From Actinokineospora terrae (lineage in GTDB: Bacteria; Actinomycetota; Actinomycetes; Mycobacteriales; Pseudonocardiaceae): a stretch of DNA of 64,000 nt. The stretch is from assembly GCF_900111175.1 (NCBI RefSeq), contig NZ_FOGI01000016.1, positions 106,654 through 170,653 of the forward strand, written 5' to 3'. The notes below the pieces were generated by a model. That model ran no database searches, was not told the DNA's origin, and was given only the letters and a program-made list of their open reading frames with translations. Position 1 is the first letter of the stretch. Each line of letters begins with the position of its first letter. Made by a program: the position numbers and the translations under genes. This document shows, piece by piece, positions 44,634 to 53,115 of the stretch.

Positions 44634-46475
44634 GTGAGCACTCATCCAGTCGCCGAGGTACCGGACCGCCTGTTCGACGACGAGCAGGCCGAGGCCCGCT
44701 GGCGGGCGCGCTTCCACGCCGCCCGGGTCAGCCTGCCCGACTGGGCGCTGTCGGCGCCGGACCGGACCGTGTACATCTCCAACGCCAGCGGCGTGTGGGA
44801 GGTCTACGCCTGGGATCGGGCCACCGACACCCACCGCCAGGTCACCGACCGCCCCAACGGCACCCTGCACGCCACCGTGTCACCGGACGGCGAGCAGGTG
44901 TGGTGGTTCGCCGACACCGATGGCGACGAGTTCGGCACGTGGGTCGCCGAGCCGTTCGCGGGTCGTCCGGTGGGCACCGAGGCGGGCCCCGCGGTGCTGG
45001 GGGCGAAGGCCGGGTACCCGGCGGGCCTGGAGATCGGCGACGAGGTGCGGGTGGTCGGCGTAGCCGACGACGACGGCACCACGATCTACCTGTCCCGCGG
45101 CGGTGCCGAGGCCGAGGTGATCTACCAAGACGAGCACGACGGTGGCGTTGCCGCGCTCTCTTACGACGAGCGGCTGCTGGCCATCGCGCACTCCGAGCAC
45201 GGCGACAACCGCCACCCGGCGCTGCGCGTGCTGTCTGTCGCGGATGGATCTACCGTCGCCGAGAAGTGGGACGGCAAGGGCAAGGGTCTTAGCGGTATCG
45301 CGTTCAGCCCCGTGGTCGGCGACAGCAGGCTGCTGGTGCTGCACGAGCGCCGTGGCCGCGAGGAACTCCTGATCTGGGACGTCGAGGCCGACACCGAGCA
45401 CGAGATCGCCCTCGACCTCCCCGGCGAGGTCGAGGCCGACTGGTACACCGACGGCACCGCGCTGCTCGTCGCGCACACGCACCAGGCCCGCAACACCCTG
45501 CACCGCTACGACATCGCCACCGGCTCGTTGACCACTTTGGACACTCCACTCGGGACGATCGGCTCCGCCCACACCCGCCCGGACGGCACCGTCGAGTACT
45601 CCTGGTCCAGCGCCGCCGAACCCTCGGCCGTCCGCGCCCTCTTCAGCGACGGCACCGACCGCGTACTCCTCACCCCGCCGGGCGACCGAGCCCCCGTCAG
45701 CGCCCCCTTGACCGACGCCTTCGTCGAAACCGAGAACGGCACCGTCCACGCCCTGGTCGCCCGCCCCCTGGACGCCCCGGATGGCCCGCTGCCCACGGTC
45801 TTCAGCCTCCACGGCGGTCCCCACGCCGCTGATGAAGACCGGTTCTCGGCCTATCGGGCCATGTGGCTGGACGCGGGCTTCGCCGTGGTCCACGTCAACT
45901 ACCGAGGCTCCACCGGCTACGGCTCCGCCTGGCGCGACGCGATCGAAGGCAAACCGGGCCTGACCGAACTGGCAGACGTAGCCGCTGTCCACACCTGGGC
46001 AGTCTCAACAGGCCTCGCAGACCCCACCCGCTGCGTAGTAAACGGCGCCTCCTGGGGCGGCTACCTGGCACTGTTGGCCCTAGGAACCCAGCCAGACCTC
46101 TGGGCCGCAGGCGTTGCCGGAGTCCCCGTAGCCGACTACCTGGCTGCGTACGAAGACGAAATGGAACCCCTCCGAGCCTTCGACCGAGCCCTCTTCGGCG
46201 GCTCCCCAGCAGAGCTGGGCCCCCTCTACGAAGAATGCTCCCCCATAACCTACGTAACCCAAGTCCAAGCCCCCATCCTCATCCTGGCCGGCGAGAACGA
46301 CCCCCGCTGCCCCATCCGCCAGATCAACAACTACCTGACCCAACTATCCACCCAAAACCACCCCCACGAGGTCTACCTATACGACGCAGGTCACGGCTCC
46401 CTCGTCGTAGCGGAGACCATCAAGCAATCCCTCATCGAAGTCCACTTCGCCCTACGAGCCCTCAAACTCCGCTAG
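44634..46475 (+). CDS. S9-family serine peptidase (prolyl oligopeptidase / acylaminoacyl-peptidase type)
   Basis: A 613-residue cytoplasmic peptidase. The N-terminal 350 residues are a beta-propeller of TolB/WD40-like blades (YISNASGVWEVYAWDRATDT; ATVSPDGEQVWWFADTDGDE). The C-terminal alpha/beta hydrolase has the nucleophile Ser in NGASWGGYLALLAL, the acid in ILAGENDPRCPIRQ and the His in YDAGHGSLV. Such enzymes cut short peptides or remove acylated N-terminal residues. Start GTG 44634. Toward its 3' end codon choice shifts to more A and T in the third position than in its neighbours. Confidence 0.9.
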   Translation: MSTHPVAEVPDRLFDDEQAEARWRARFHAARVSLPDWALSAPDRTVYISNASGVWEVYAWDRATDTHRQVTDRPNGTLHATVSPDGEQVWWFADTDGDEFGTWVAEPFAGRPVGTEAGPAVLGAKAGYPAGLEIGDEVRVVGVADDDGTTIYLSRGGAEAEVIYQDEHDGGVAALSYDERLLAIAHSEHGDNRHPALRVLSVADGSTVAEKWDGKGKGLSGIAFSPVVGDSRLLVLHERRGREELLIWDVEADTEHEIALDLPGEVEADWYTDGTALLVAHTHQARNTLHRYDIATGSLTTLDTPLGTIGSAHTRPDGTVEYSWSSAAEPSAVRALFSDGTDRVLLTPPGDRAPVSAPLTDAFVETENGTVHALVARPLDAPDGPLPTVFSLHGGPHAADEDRFSAYRAMWLDAGFAVVHVNYRGSTGYGSAWRDAIEGKPGLTELADVAAVHTWAVSTGLADPTRCVVNGASWGGYLALLALGTQPDLWAAGVAGVPVADYLAAYEDEMEPLRAFDRALFGGSPAELGPLYEECSPITYVTQVQAPILILAGENDPRCPIRQINNYLTQLSTQNHPHEVYLYDAGHGSLVVAETIKQSLIEVHFALRALKLR

Positions 46476-46507
46476 CCCCAACGATTCCCCGCATCCCCAG
46501 GCGGTCA

Positions 46508-46556
<49 letters not shown>

Positions 46557-46560
46557 CAGG

Positions 46561-46593
46561 TCAGGGGCCACCGAAGCTTTCGGTGGCCCCTGA
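46561..46593 (+). terminator. Terminator hairpin behind the tRNA-Pro fragment
   Basis: TCAGGGGCCACCGA (46561-46574), loop AGCTT, then the exact complement (46580-46593), followed by TTTCG. It follows the tRNA fragment by 4 bp. A second small hairpin (CGGACTGT-GTCC-ACAGTCCG) lies about 55 bp further on, facing the XRE gene. Confidence 0.75.
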
Positions 46594-46670
46594 TTTCGTC
46601 CGTGTGCTTGTCTAACTGCTTGACTACGGGCCCCTGTTTATCAGCGACGGCGGACTGTGTCCACAGTCCG

Positions 46671-47105
46671 CTAAGCGGATGCACCGGCGCGAGCGCTGCG
46701 TTGGTTGGATCTCCAGCAGTCGCGGATGCTGCCATCGACACCATCGATCCTGGCCGCGATGTGCAGAAGCAGTTCGATGGCGACTTCGAGTCGCTGCGCT
46801 AGGCTATCGTGTTTTACAGATTGGTCGTCGCTAGGCGATGGCGTTTCACCGCGGAGGACGTTGTAAAGGTGCTCGGAGTGGAATCCGAGCGCGGTGGACA
46901 GTGCTTCAAGCGTCCGAGTGCTGCGCTTGCGTTCGACGGTGTTGTATTGAAGCTCCCGGATGATGGATTGAGAGACTTGCGGGCGCTCGGAGAGGATCCG
47001 TTGCCTCCACCCCAACTCTTCCATGCGCTCGTTGATGGCGTTGGACACGGCCGCCCAGTCTTCGCGACCGAGCGGCTGTAGAACGTCTTGATCTGGTGAT
47101 GACAT
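46671..47105 (-). CDS. XRE-type helix-turn-helix protein (144 aa)
   Basis: DNA-binding region LGWRQRILSERPQVSQSIIR, then ALSTALGFHSEHLYNVLRGE as the second half of a Cro/C1-like domain, and a C-terminal helix (LAQRLEVAIELLLHIAARID). Small regulators like this are usual cargo of actinomycete integrative elements. It is the gene nearest the tRNA-Pro fragment. Base composition is a little lower in GC than the core genes around the window. Target unknown. Confidence 0.75.
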   Translation of the reverse strand: MSSPDQDVLQPLGREDWAAVSNAINERMEELGWRQRILSERPQVSQSIIRELQYNTVERKRSTRTLEALSTALGFHSEHLYNVLRGETPSPSDDQSVKHDSLAQRLEVAIELLLHIAARIDGVDGSIRDCWRSNQRSARAGASA

Positions 47106-47231
47106 CGTGGCTCACGAGTTGAACAGGGCCTCGCCGCAATTGACCAGTCCGCTGACGATTCAAGGGTGTGGCAAGAAATCCGCGAACGGTCGACGAGTCC
47201 GGTTCGATGAGTCCGCGTCTCGCGCGCAAGG

Positions 47232-47447
47232 TCAGATGGCCGCGTTGGGCTTTTCGCTGTAGTTGTCTCGGGCCGTCGTTGCCGTGGTGATGAGCTTTTC
47301 CAGGCCCTTCTCGGTGAGCTTGAGCGTGAGTTCGCCGTCGTTGAAGTACAACTCGACACCATCCGGGCACAGGGTGTGCCTGATGTCGGCAAATTCCACC
47401 TCGGCGAAGATGATGGAAGCGTAACCGGCCATGGCGAGGGTGTTCAT
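47232..47447 (-). CDS. Hypothetical small protein (71 aa)
   Basis: ATG 47447 follows AAGGAGAA. The product (MNTLAMAGYASIIFAEVEFA, then LCPDGVELYFNDGELTLKLT) looks like a small alpha/beta protein without membrane helix. No family recognised. It lies between two other accessory genes on the same strand. Confidence 0.55.
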   Translation of the reverse strand: MNTLAMAGYASIIFAEVEFADIRHTLCPDGVELYFNDGELTLKLTEKGLEKLITTATTARDNYSEKPNAAI

Positions 47448-47559
47448 TCTTCTCCTTGAGAGTGTTCAGCAACTAGCTAGTCGGTCCGGACAAGTGTCGG
47501 CACGTTGAGTTTGGCTAGCACCGCTTGAAAAGGTCCCAGATCTAGGCTCACGCAAGTGC

Positions 47560-47937
47560 CTACCGTGCGCGGTCCATTCCGGGAGGAACCCAGAGTCCGG
47601 GGCCGCGCGCTTTGACTAGCCACGGGGCACCAGGTGCGCCGGGGGCGGGCAGGTCGAGAAATAAATCGATCACTTCGACCATCCCGCCAGAGTGTTCGGC
47701 GACAATGCCGCCGTCTGGGTCCAGACGCAAACCACCGGCGTCATCGTGGTTGTGAATGAGAATCGCGTCGGTCCAGCAGTCCGGCCACACGAGGACAGCC
47801 TTGGTCTGAACCACACAGCCCTCGGCTCGAAGGGCCACAAAGTGCCAGCCAGCACCTTCCATATCGACCATGCGATGTAGTTCCGGATGGGCGGTCAGTG
47901 CGGCGGCAGCAGCATTGGCGCTGCCCCGACCGGTCAT
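47560..47937 (-). CDS. Hypothetical protein (125 aa)
   Basis: No family recognised. The chain reads HRMVDMEGAGWHFVALRAEG, DCWTDAILIHNHDDAGGLRL and HSGGMVEVIDLFLDLPAPGA, an acidic beta-rich protein. TATCTATAG lies directly before ATG 47937, so the transcript may be nearly leaderless. Accessory-region gene; an interaction or immunity role cannot be told from sequence. Confidence 0.5.
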   Translation of the reverse strand: MTGRGSANAAAAALTAHPELHRMVDMEGAGWHFVALRAEGCVVQTKAVLVWPDCWTDAILIHNHDDAGGLRLDPDGGIVAEHSGGMVEVIDLFLDLPAPGAPGAPWLVKARGPGLWVPPGMDRAR

Positions 47938-48132
47938 CTATAGATACCAGGGCGGGTGCCCGGACAGAGGACCGACCCGAGCGGGCTGTCAACCGCGACG
48001 ATGGTGGCCAGGCTTTCCCGTGTCCCGGTCGTCATTGGTCGCTTTCCTTTCGGTTCCGCCTGCACAGAAGAGGTCTCACCACTTCGGAGTGCAACGCTAC
48101 GATCGGTGAGGAGCAGGGAGAACGGACCGTGA

Positions 48133-48657
48133 GTGCGGGTGCGGTTCGACCAGAATCAGGCAGACCTGGGAGCGTCCGTGGGCGGAAGATCGGCAACACT
48201 GACCGGGAGTCGGGGTTCCCGGTCTACGGGCATTGTGTCCGGTTACGTTCTCAAGCTCGCTCGCCAAGCGGCGGGGTTGACGCAGGAGCGATTCGCCGAC
48301 CTTCTTGCGGTGGATGTGAGCACCGTCCAGGGCTGGGAGTCGGGGCGGCGTCCGCTCGCGGCGATGAACACCGGTGATTTCATCCGCCTGTGGACTCGGC
48401 TGCCTCGCCTCGGTGCGCCCGCGTCGACCGGTCGGTACCTCCGTGCGGCGGTCGAGGCAGATCTTGTCCTATCGACCGGGATCACGGCCGGTAGCGCATG
48501 GGTGGACTCGGACGTACACCCACTCGCGGCGAGCGTGCACCGCAAGACGCTGACCAACTTGATCACCTGGCCGTTCACCGGGCAACTACCGTCGGAACTG
48601 GGGCCTTCACATCGAAGGTGCCCCGGCGTGGTCCAGCCGCTTCCGGCCCCGTCCTGA
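48133..48657 (+). CDS. XRE-family regulator, N-terminal part (frame interrupted)
   Basis: Contains SGYVLKLARQAAGLTQERFA and VDVSTVQGWESGRRPLAAMN, the helix-turn-helix of a regulator family common in actinomycetes, then the conserved ITWPFTGQLP. From about 48600 the family similarity jumps to another frame, and this frame ends in a non-conserved tail at 48657. The next ORF carries the rest, so the intact gene would be about 380 residues across 48133-49289. Start uncertain: GTG 48235 gives the usual family N-terminus, while the best ribosome-binding site (AGGGAG, 48115-48120) points to GTG 48129 in the frame of the 3' part. Confidence 0.6.
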   Translation: MRVRFDQNQADLGASVGGRSATLTGSRGSRSTGIVSGYVLKLARQAAGLTQERFADLLAVDVSTVQGWESGRRPLAAMNTGDFIRLWTRLPRLGAPASTGRYLRAAVEADLVLSTGITAGSAWVDSDVHPLAASVHRKTLTNLITWPFTGQLPSELGPSHRRCPGVVQPLPAPS

Positions 48658-49289
48658 GTGCCGACCAGCGGACCCGGTTCTTCGACCACTTGATGACCGT
48701 CGCCGAACGCGGCGTACGCCCCGGTGAGGCATTGCTCCGCCGACAAGCGGTCTACCTACTCGGCTTCGACCAACGCACCCGGGTGATCGCGTGGTTGCGC
48801 GGTGAGTGGAACAGCGCCAGTCGCCGCCCGATCGCCGACGTCACCAAACTGCTTGAAGCCCGCTCCGCATCGGTCGCACTCGCTTCAACCGGCGACGGCG
48901 CGCACCTGCACGACTTCGTTGCCCGCTCAAACGACACCCGCGCGGAGTTGGCGAACCTCAACTACTGGGCACACTGGATCGGCGAACTCGGCGACGACCA
49001 GACCGACGACACCTTCATGGCCGCGGACGACACCAGGGCCTGGTCTGGCGTGCGGCTCTTCCAGCACTTGGTCAACCGTCTCGACCCGTCATCAACGCAT
49101 CTACCGCTGAACCTCCATACTGTCCACTCGCTCGTGGCCAGTCGCCCCACCCTGTTGAGAGAACGATCCGCCAGCCGAGACGCGCTCGCGGGAGCACTCG
49201 ACATCCTCACCTCCGGCGACGTGCTGACCGGTGACGGCCGTAACCAGGTCACCGGACTCCGCTACGCCCTTCGCCTCGCCGCTCGCTAG
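48498..49289 (+). CDS. XRE-family regulator, C-terminal part (frame interrupted)
   Basis: Conserved sequence in this frame starts near 48615 with KVPRRGPAASGPVLSADQRT and RFFDHLMTVAERGVRPGEAL, continuing through LLRRQAVYLLGFDQRTRVIA to the stop. This is the C-terminal half of the regulator whose helix-turn-helix is encoded one frame away. The first 40 residues of the frame (from 48498) are not family-like. A single-base deletion or two-base insertion between about 48580 and 48620 would explain the break. It could be a mutation, a base-calling error or, less likely, programmed frameshifting. The HD gene follows 12 bp later. Confidence 0.6.
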   Translation: MGGLGRTPTRGERAPQDADQLDHLAVHRATTVGTGAFTSKVPRRGPAASGPVLSADQRTRFFDHLMTVAERGVRPGEALLRRQAVYLLGFDQRTRVIAWLRGEWNSASRRPIADVTKLLEARSASVALASTGDGAHLHDFVARSNDTRAELANLNYWAHWIGELGDDQTDDTFMAADDTRAWSGVRLFQHLVNRLDPSSTHLPLNLHTVHSLVASRPTLLRERSASRDALAGALDILTSGDVLTGDGRNQVTGLRYALRLAAR

Positions 49290-49301
49290 GGAGAACACCT
49301 G

Positions 49302-49862
49302 ATGGCAGAAGAGCCCGCCGCACTCGCTGCGTTCGGCTACGAACTCGGGCTGCTCAAACGCATCCGCCGTGCCGGGTGGTGGCACGTCGGTGTTCGCGAC
49401 CCGGAATCCGTGGCCGAACACAGCCTGCGGACCGCGCAGATCGCCGCCCTGCTCGCCGCGGAAGAAGGCGCCTCGCCCGAGCGGGCCGCGTTTCTCGCAC
49501 TCTGGCACGACACACAGGAAACCCGCACCGGGGACATCCCGCACACCGCGACCAAATACCTGACCAAGCCCGACCCACGCGCGATCACCGCAGACCAGAC
49601 CGCCGCCCTGCCCGACGCCTCCCGCGAACTGGTCCGAGAAGCGGTGGACGAGTTCGAGAACCGGCAGACCCCTGAGGCGTTGTGCGCGAAGGACGCGGAC
49701 AAGCTCGAAATGCTGCTCCAAGCCATCGAGTACCGCGAAACCGGAGTTCAGCGCGTCGACGGGTGGATCGACTCAGCCCGCAAGGGCCTCACCACCGAGA
49801 CCGCCCGACGCATAGCCGAAGCCGCTGTGACGCTCTCCCCACTAACTTGGCGAGACCGCTAG
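49302..49862 (+). CDS. HD-domain phosphohydrolase (YfbR-like)
   Basis: A 186-residue metal-dependent hydrolase. The HD ligands are visible in SVAEHSLRTAQIAAL (His), ALWHDTQETRTGDIPH (His-Asp) and CAKDADKLEMLLQAIE (distal Asp). The set resembles 5'-deoxynucleotidase YfbR and related HD-domain proteins, which remove phosphate from nucleoside monophosphates. ATG 49302 follows GGGAGAA. It sits 12 bp after the interrupted XRE gene; XRE-plus-HD pairs recur in actinomycete accessory regions. The true substrate is unknown. Confidence 0.85.
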   Translation: MAEEPAALAAFGYELGLLKRIRRAGWWHVGVRDPESVAEHSLRTAQIAALLAAEEGASPERAAFLALWHDTQETRTGDIPHTATKYLTKPDPRAITADQTAALPDASRELVREAVDEFENRQTPEALCAKDADKLEMLLQAIEYRETGVQRVDGWIDSARKGLTTETARRIAEAAVTLSPLTWRDR

Positions 49863-49995
49863 CGGGCAACCCGCCCTAGTGGAGCGACCCCCGACCTTCC
49901 ACTGTGATGGACGGTGGCTGATCTGCGATCACTGGATCCAGCGAGGGAAGAGACAGCGCCGCGCTCGGTCGATTTGGTCGTGGTTGCTGTGCGGG

Positions 49996-50553
49996 TCAGG
50001 CGCGGGATAGGGCGAACTCGGCTACTTGGAGGCCGATGGTGCGCAGGGTGGTGGGGACGTTGGGGTCGGTGCAGCCGCCGGTTTCGTCGAACTTGGTGCC
50101 GATGGTGTTGATGGCGGCGCCGAGGGGGGTGGGCCAGGCGCGGAGGGCGTGGGTTACCGAGCGGAGGGCGGTGAGGGTGTTGACGGCTGCCTGCCAGCCT
50201 GCGGCGGTGGCGACGCAGCCGACCGCACGGCCGTCGAGGTAGACGCGTTCGTCCTCGCGGAGGTCCTCGACGTAGTCCAGGGCGTTCTTGACCAGGCCGG
50301 ACACGGTGCCGTGGTAGCCGGGGGAGACCAGGATGACGCCGTCGGCCTCGCGGAGTTCGTCGACGAGCCTGCGGGCGGCGTCGGTGCGGTCGGGCACCGC
50401 GGGGTCGTAGAACGGCAGCACCAGGTCGGTACCCGAGAGAGCGGTCGTCTTGGCCCCCGCCTCCGCTGCGCCCGCGAGTGCGATGCGCAGCGCGCGCTCG
50501 GACTGCGAGTCCGCGCGCAGCGACCCGCCGATTCCCACCACTGAGACCGTCAC
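49996..50553 (-). CDS. NADPH-dependent FMN reductase family protein
   Basis: A 185-residue flavodoxin-like protein. VVGIGGSLRADSQSERALRI is the FMN phosphate loop, VSPGYHGTVSGLVKNALDYV the conserved YxxxxPGxLKNAxD-type segment (reads PGYHGTVSGLVKNALD), and VATAAGWQAAVNTLTALRSV the third loop. Members reduce FMN, quinones or azo compounds. Start GTG 50553 with GGAAGG upstream. Divergent from the esterase gene. Confidence 0.88.
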   Translation of the reverse strand: MTVSVVGIGGSLRADSQSERALRIALAGAAEAGAKTTALSGTDLVLPFYDPAVPDRTDAARRLVDELREADGVILVSPGYHGTVSGLVKNALDYVEDLREDERVYLDGRAVGCVATAAGWQAAVNTLTALRSVTHALRAWPTPLGAAINTIGTKFDETGGCTDPNVPTTLRTIGLQVAEFALSRA

Positions 50554-50612
50554 CTGACCATCCTTCCACCGGTGGGGGTGACGGTACGACCTCCATCGCG
50601 GTGGAGGTCCAC

Positions 50613-51704
50613 ATGGCGTTGCCCACGTCACTACTGGCAAGTAACGTGACGCCGGTGCTGCTGGACGCGATCCCGACCCACGTGCAGACCGCCGCGGTGC
50701 GGGCTGTCTTCGCCCTGCCCCGCTCGATTCGCCGCCTCATCGCAGGCAGGCCTATCAGGGTGGACGGCCAAGAGTTGGCGCTCGACGCCCAACTCCTTCT
50801 TACCCTCAACCGCTTGGCCAATGGTGACGGAATGGCCCACCGCGACCCCGACCGGTCCCGCGTCGACATGCGCAAGTCCAGCCGTCTTATCGCGGGCGAG
50901 CAGATCGAGCCGGTAGAGGTAAGAAGCCTGGACGTGGACGGGATACCTGCACGCCTCTACACCCCTCACGGCGTCGGCGAACGCGCTCCGCTCCTGGTCT
51001 TTTACCACGGCGGCGGCTGGGTCCTCGGCGATCTAGACACGCACGACAACCCTAGCCGCTTCATCGCCAAGAACGCCGAAGTCAAGGTCCTCTCCGTCGA
51101 CTACCGCCTAGCCCCAGAGCACCCGTTCCCTGCTGCGGCCGACGACGCCCTAAGCGCGTACGTCTGGGCCTCTAAAAACGCTGACTCTCTTGGCGTAGAC
51201 CCGAGTCGCATCGCCGTAGGCGGAGACTCGGCCGGGGGCAACCTAGCCGCCGTCACCGCCCACCAGGCCGTACGCACAGGTGCCACTGCGCCCGCGTTCC
51301 AACTCTTGTTCTACCCGGGCACCGACGCCACAGTGCGCCGCCGCTCTCGTGACCTCTTCGCCACCGGCTACTTCCTAACCGACCGCGACATCGACTGGTT
51401 CCTCAACCATTACGCGTCCCATCGGGAACACCGGGCCGACCCCCGCTTCTCCATCCTCCGCGCCGAAGACCTCACCGGCCTCCCACCCGCCTACATAGCC
51501 ACCGCAGGCTTCGACCCCCTCCGCGACGAAGGCGAGGCCTACGCCAACGCCCTCCGCGCCGCCGGGGTCCCCACAATCCTCACCCGCCACCAAGACCTCA
51601 TCCACGGCTACATCAACTTCCTGGCCGCCCCCCACTTCCGCCAAGCCCTCCACGAAGCCACCACTACCCTCAAAACCGCTCTAGCCCTGACCCCCACCCT
51701 CTAA
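50613..51704 (+). CDS. Alpha/beta hydrolase of the HSL (family IV) esterase type
   Basis: A 363-residue esterase. It has the oxyanion motif HGGGW in LLVFYHGGGWVLGDLDTHD, the nucleophile Ser in GGDSAGGNLAAVTA, the acid in GFDPLRDEGEAYANAL and the His in DLIHGYINF. Hormone-sensitive-lipase-like esterases hydrolyse short acyl esters. ATG 50613 follows GGAGG at 50603-50607. Last protein gene of the segment between the two tRNA-Pro sequences. Its codons include more A/T-ending ones than the chromosome average here. Confidence 0.9.
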   Translation: MALPTSLLASNVTPVLLDAIPTHVQTAAVRAVFALPRSIRRLIAGRPIRVDGQELALDAQLLLTLNRLANGDGMAHRDPDRSRVDMRKSSRLIAGEQIEPVEVRSLDVDGIPARLYTPHGVGERAPLLVFYHGGGWVLGDLDTHDNPSRFIAKNAEVKVLSVDYRLAPEHPFPAAADDALSAYVWASKNADSLGVDPSRIAVGGDSAGGNLAAVTAHQAVRTGATAPAFQLLFYPGTDATVRRRSRDLFATGYFLTDRDIDWFLNHYASHREHRADPRFSILRAEDLTGLPPAYIATAGFDPLRDEGEAYANALRAAGVPTILTRHQDLIHGYINFLAAPHFRQALHEATTTLKTALALTPTL

Positions 51705-51787
51705 CCCTCGCCCACCCCAGAAGCCGCGCTCTCCCAACACCTCACGGTGCCAAGGGCCTCATCAGCCACACGTGGCCAAGCCGCGCT

Positions 51788-51918
51788 CACCAAGCCCACC
51801 GGTCCACCGCACCGTGGGCGACTAGCCCATTGGTCACATACCCGACGTGAGGGCCGAAGGCCCGAGCGAGCCCACTCCACCGGCGCCCACCAATGCCACC
51901 GGTCCACCGCACCGTGGG
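51788..51918. repeat. Pair of direct repeats, 100-bp period
   Basis: A 31-bp unit at 51788-51818 recurs at 51888-51918 with two mismatches; the last 23 bases (51796-51818 and 51896-51918, reading CCACCGGTCCACCGCACCGT plus GGG) are identical. The period is exactly 100 bp. They lie in the 294-bp gene-free gap between the esterase gene and the tRNA-Pro terminator. No ORF covers them convincingly. Confidence 0.8.
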
Positions 51919-51948
51919 GGCCTGGGTGGGTCGCCCCCCAGAACGAAA

Positions 51949-51992
51949 ACGGCCGACCCCGTTCGCGTTCTCCGCGAACATGGGTCGGCCGT
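51949..51992 (-). terminator. Intrinsic terminator of tRNA-Pro
   Basis: Arms ACGGCCGACCC (51949-51959) and GGGTCGGCCGT (51982-51992) enclose an inner stem GTTCGCG/CGCGAAC. On the minus strand a T-rich run follows (complement of GAACGAAAA, 51941-51949), giving a canonical terminator 7 bp after the tRNA. Confidence 0.9.
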
Positions 51993-51997
51993 CGGTC

Positions 51998-52072
<75 letters not shown>

Positions 52073-52092
52073 ATAGTGGAACGACGGCAAGT

Positions 52093-53058
52093 CTAACGGA
52101 CGCGTGCGCTGGCTCCGAACCGGGCTCCCCTTGTGCCGACCACGGCAGGATCGGTGCTGGTCAGGCGGGGTACGAGGGTCAGCAGGCTGGCTTCGGGCGG
52201 GCAGGCGAAGCGGACCGGTGCGTAGGGCGAGGTTCCCAGGCCGGCGGAAACGTGGAGCCAGGTGTGGGCGCCCCAGCGGGAGGTGCCCCGGGCGCGGCCC
52301 CGGTCGAGTTGGCAGTTGGTGACGATGGCGCCGTAGCCGGGGATGCGGAGTTGGCCGCCGTGGGTGTGGCCTGCCAGCACGAGGTCGTAGCCGTCTTCGG
52401 CGAAGCGGTCGAGGACCCGGGGTTCGGGGGAGTGGGTGACGCCGAGGCGCAGGGTGGCCTGGCGGTCGGGTTTGCCCGCGATCTCGTCGTAGCGGTCGCG
52501 GCGCAGGTGGGGGTCGTCGACGCCCGCGGCGGCGATGGGGCGGCCGTCGATGGTGAAGAGGGTGCGGTTGTGGGTGAGGTCGATCCAGCCGCGTTCGAGC
52601 ATGGCGGCGCGGAGGTCCTTCCAGGGCAGCGGGATGCCGTGGATGCGCTTGTTCGACGGGAACAGGTACCGCGCGGGGTTCTTGGGCTTCGGCGCGTAGT
52701 AGTCGTTGCTGCCGAAGACGAACACGCCGGGCCGGTTGAGCAGCGGGCCGAGGGCGCGGACCACGGCGGGCACGGCCTGCTTGTGGGCGAGGTTGTCGCC
52801 GGTGTTGACGACCAGGTCCGGGTTCAGCTCGTCGAGCGCGGCGACCCAGCGCTGCTTCGACTTCTGGCCGGGGAGCATGTGCAGGTCGGAGATGTGCAGG
52901 ATGCGCAGTGGTCGGGCGCCCTCGGCGAGCACCGGCAGCGTAGCCTGCCGCAGGGTCCACCTGGTCCGTTCGTACCCCGCCGCGTAGGCGATGGTGGCCG
53001 CGCCCAGCGCGGTCGTGCCGATGGCGATGCGACCGAGGGTCCTCACTGCGTCACTCAC
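52093..53058 (-). CDS. Membrane-anchored metallophosphoesterase
   Basis: A 321-residue calcineurin-like phosphoesterase. An N-terminal hydrophobic segment (RIAIGTTALGAATIAYAAGY) anchors it. Metal motifs: LRILHISDLHM (Asp, His), VVNTGDNLAHKQA (Asp), VFGSNDYYAPKPK where most families have GNHD, VTHSPEP and VLAGHTHGGQLRIP. This is the YaeI/YkuE-like group, some of which act on lipids or nucleotides in the envelope. Start GTG 53058. Replacement of the usual His by Asn-Asp-Tyr (GSNDYY) is the group's own variant. Divergent from yqeY. Confidence 0.9.
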   Translation of the reverse strand: MSDAVRTLGRIAIGTTALGAATIAYAAGYERTRWTLRQATLPVLAEGARPLRILHISDLHMLPGQKSKQRWVAALDELNPDLVVNTGDNLAHKQAVPAVVRALGPLLNRPGVFVFGSNDYYAPKPKNPARYLFPSNKRIHGIPLPWKDLRAAMLERGWIDLTHNRTLFTIDGRPIAAAGVDDPHLRRDRYDEIAGKPDRQATLRLGVTHSPEPRVLDRFAEDGYDLVLAGHTHGGQLRIPGYGAIVTNCQLDRGRARGTSRWGAHTWLHVSAGLGTSPYAPVRFACPPEASLLTLVPRLTSTDPAVVGTRGARFGASARVR

Positions 53059-53115
53059 ACCCACGAGCGTACGGGTTCGCCGCGACCGCACTCGACGATC
53101 AGTACTGTTCCCCCC

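Noticed and set aside
51788..51918. CRISPR array
   Set aside because: Only two repeats, not palindromic in the usual way, with a spacer of about 69 bp and no cas genes.
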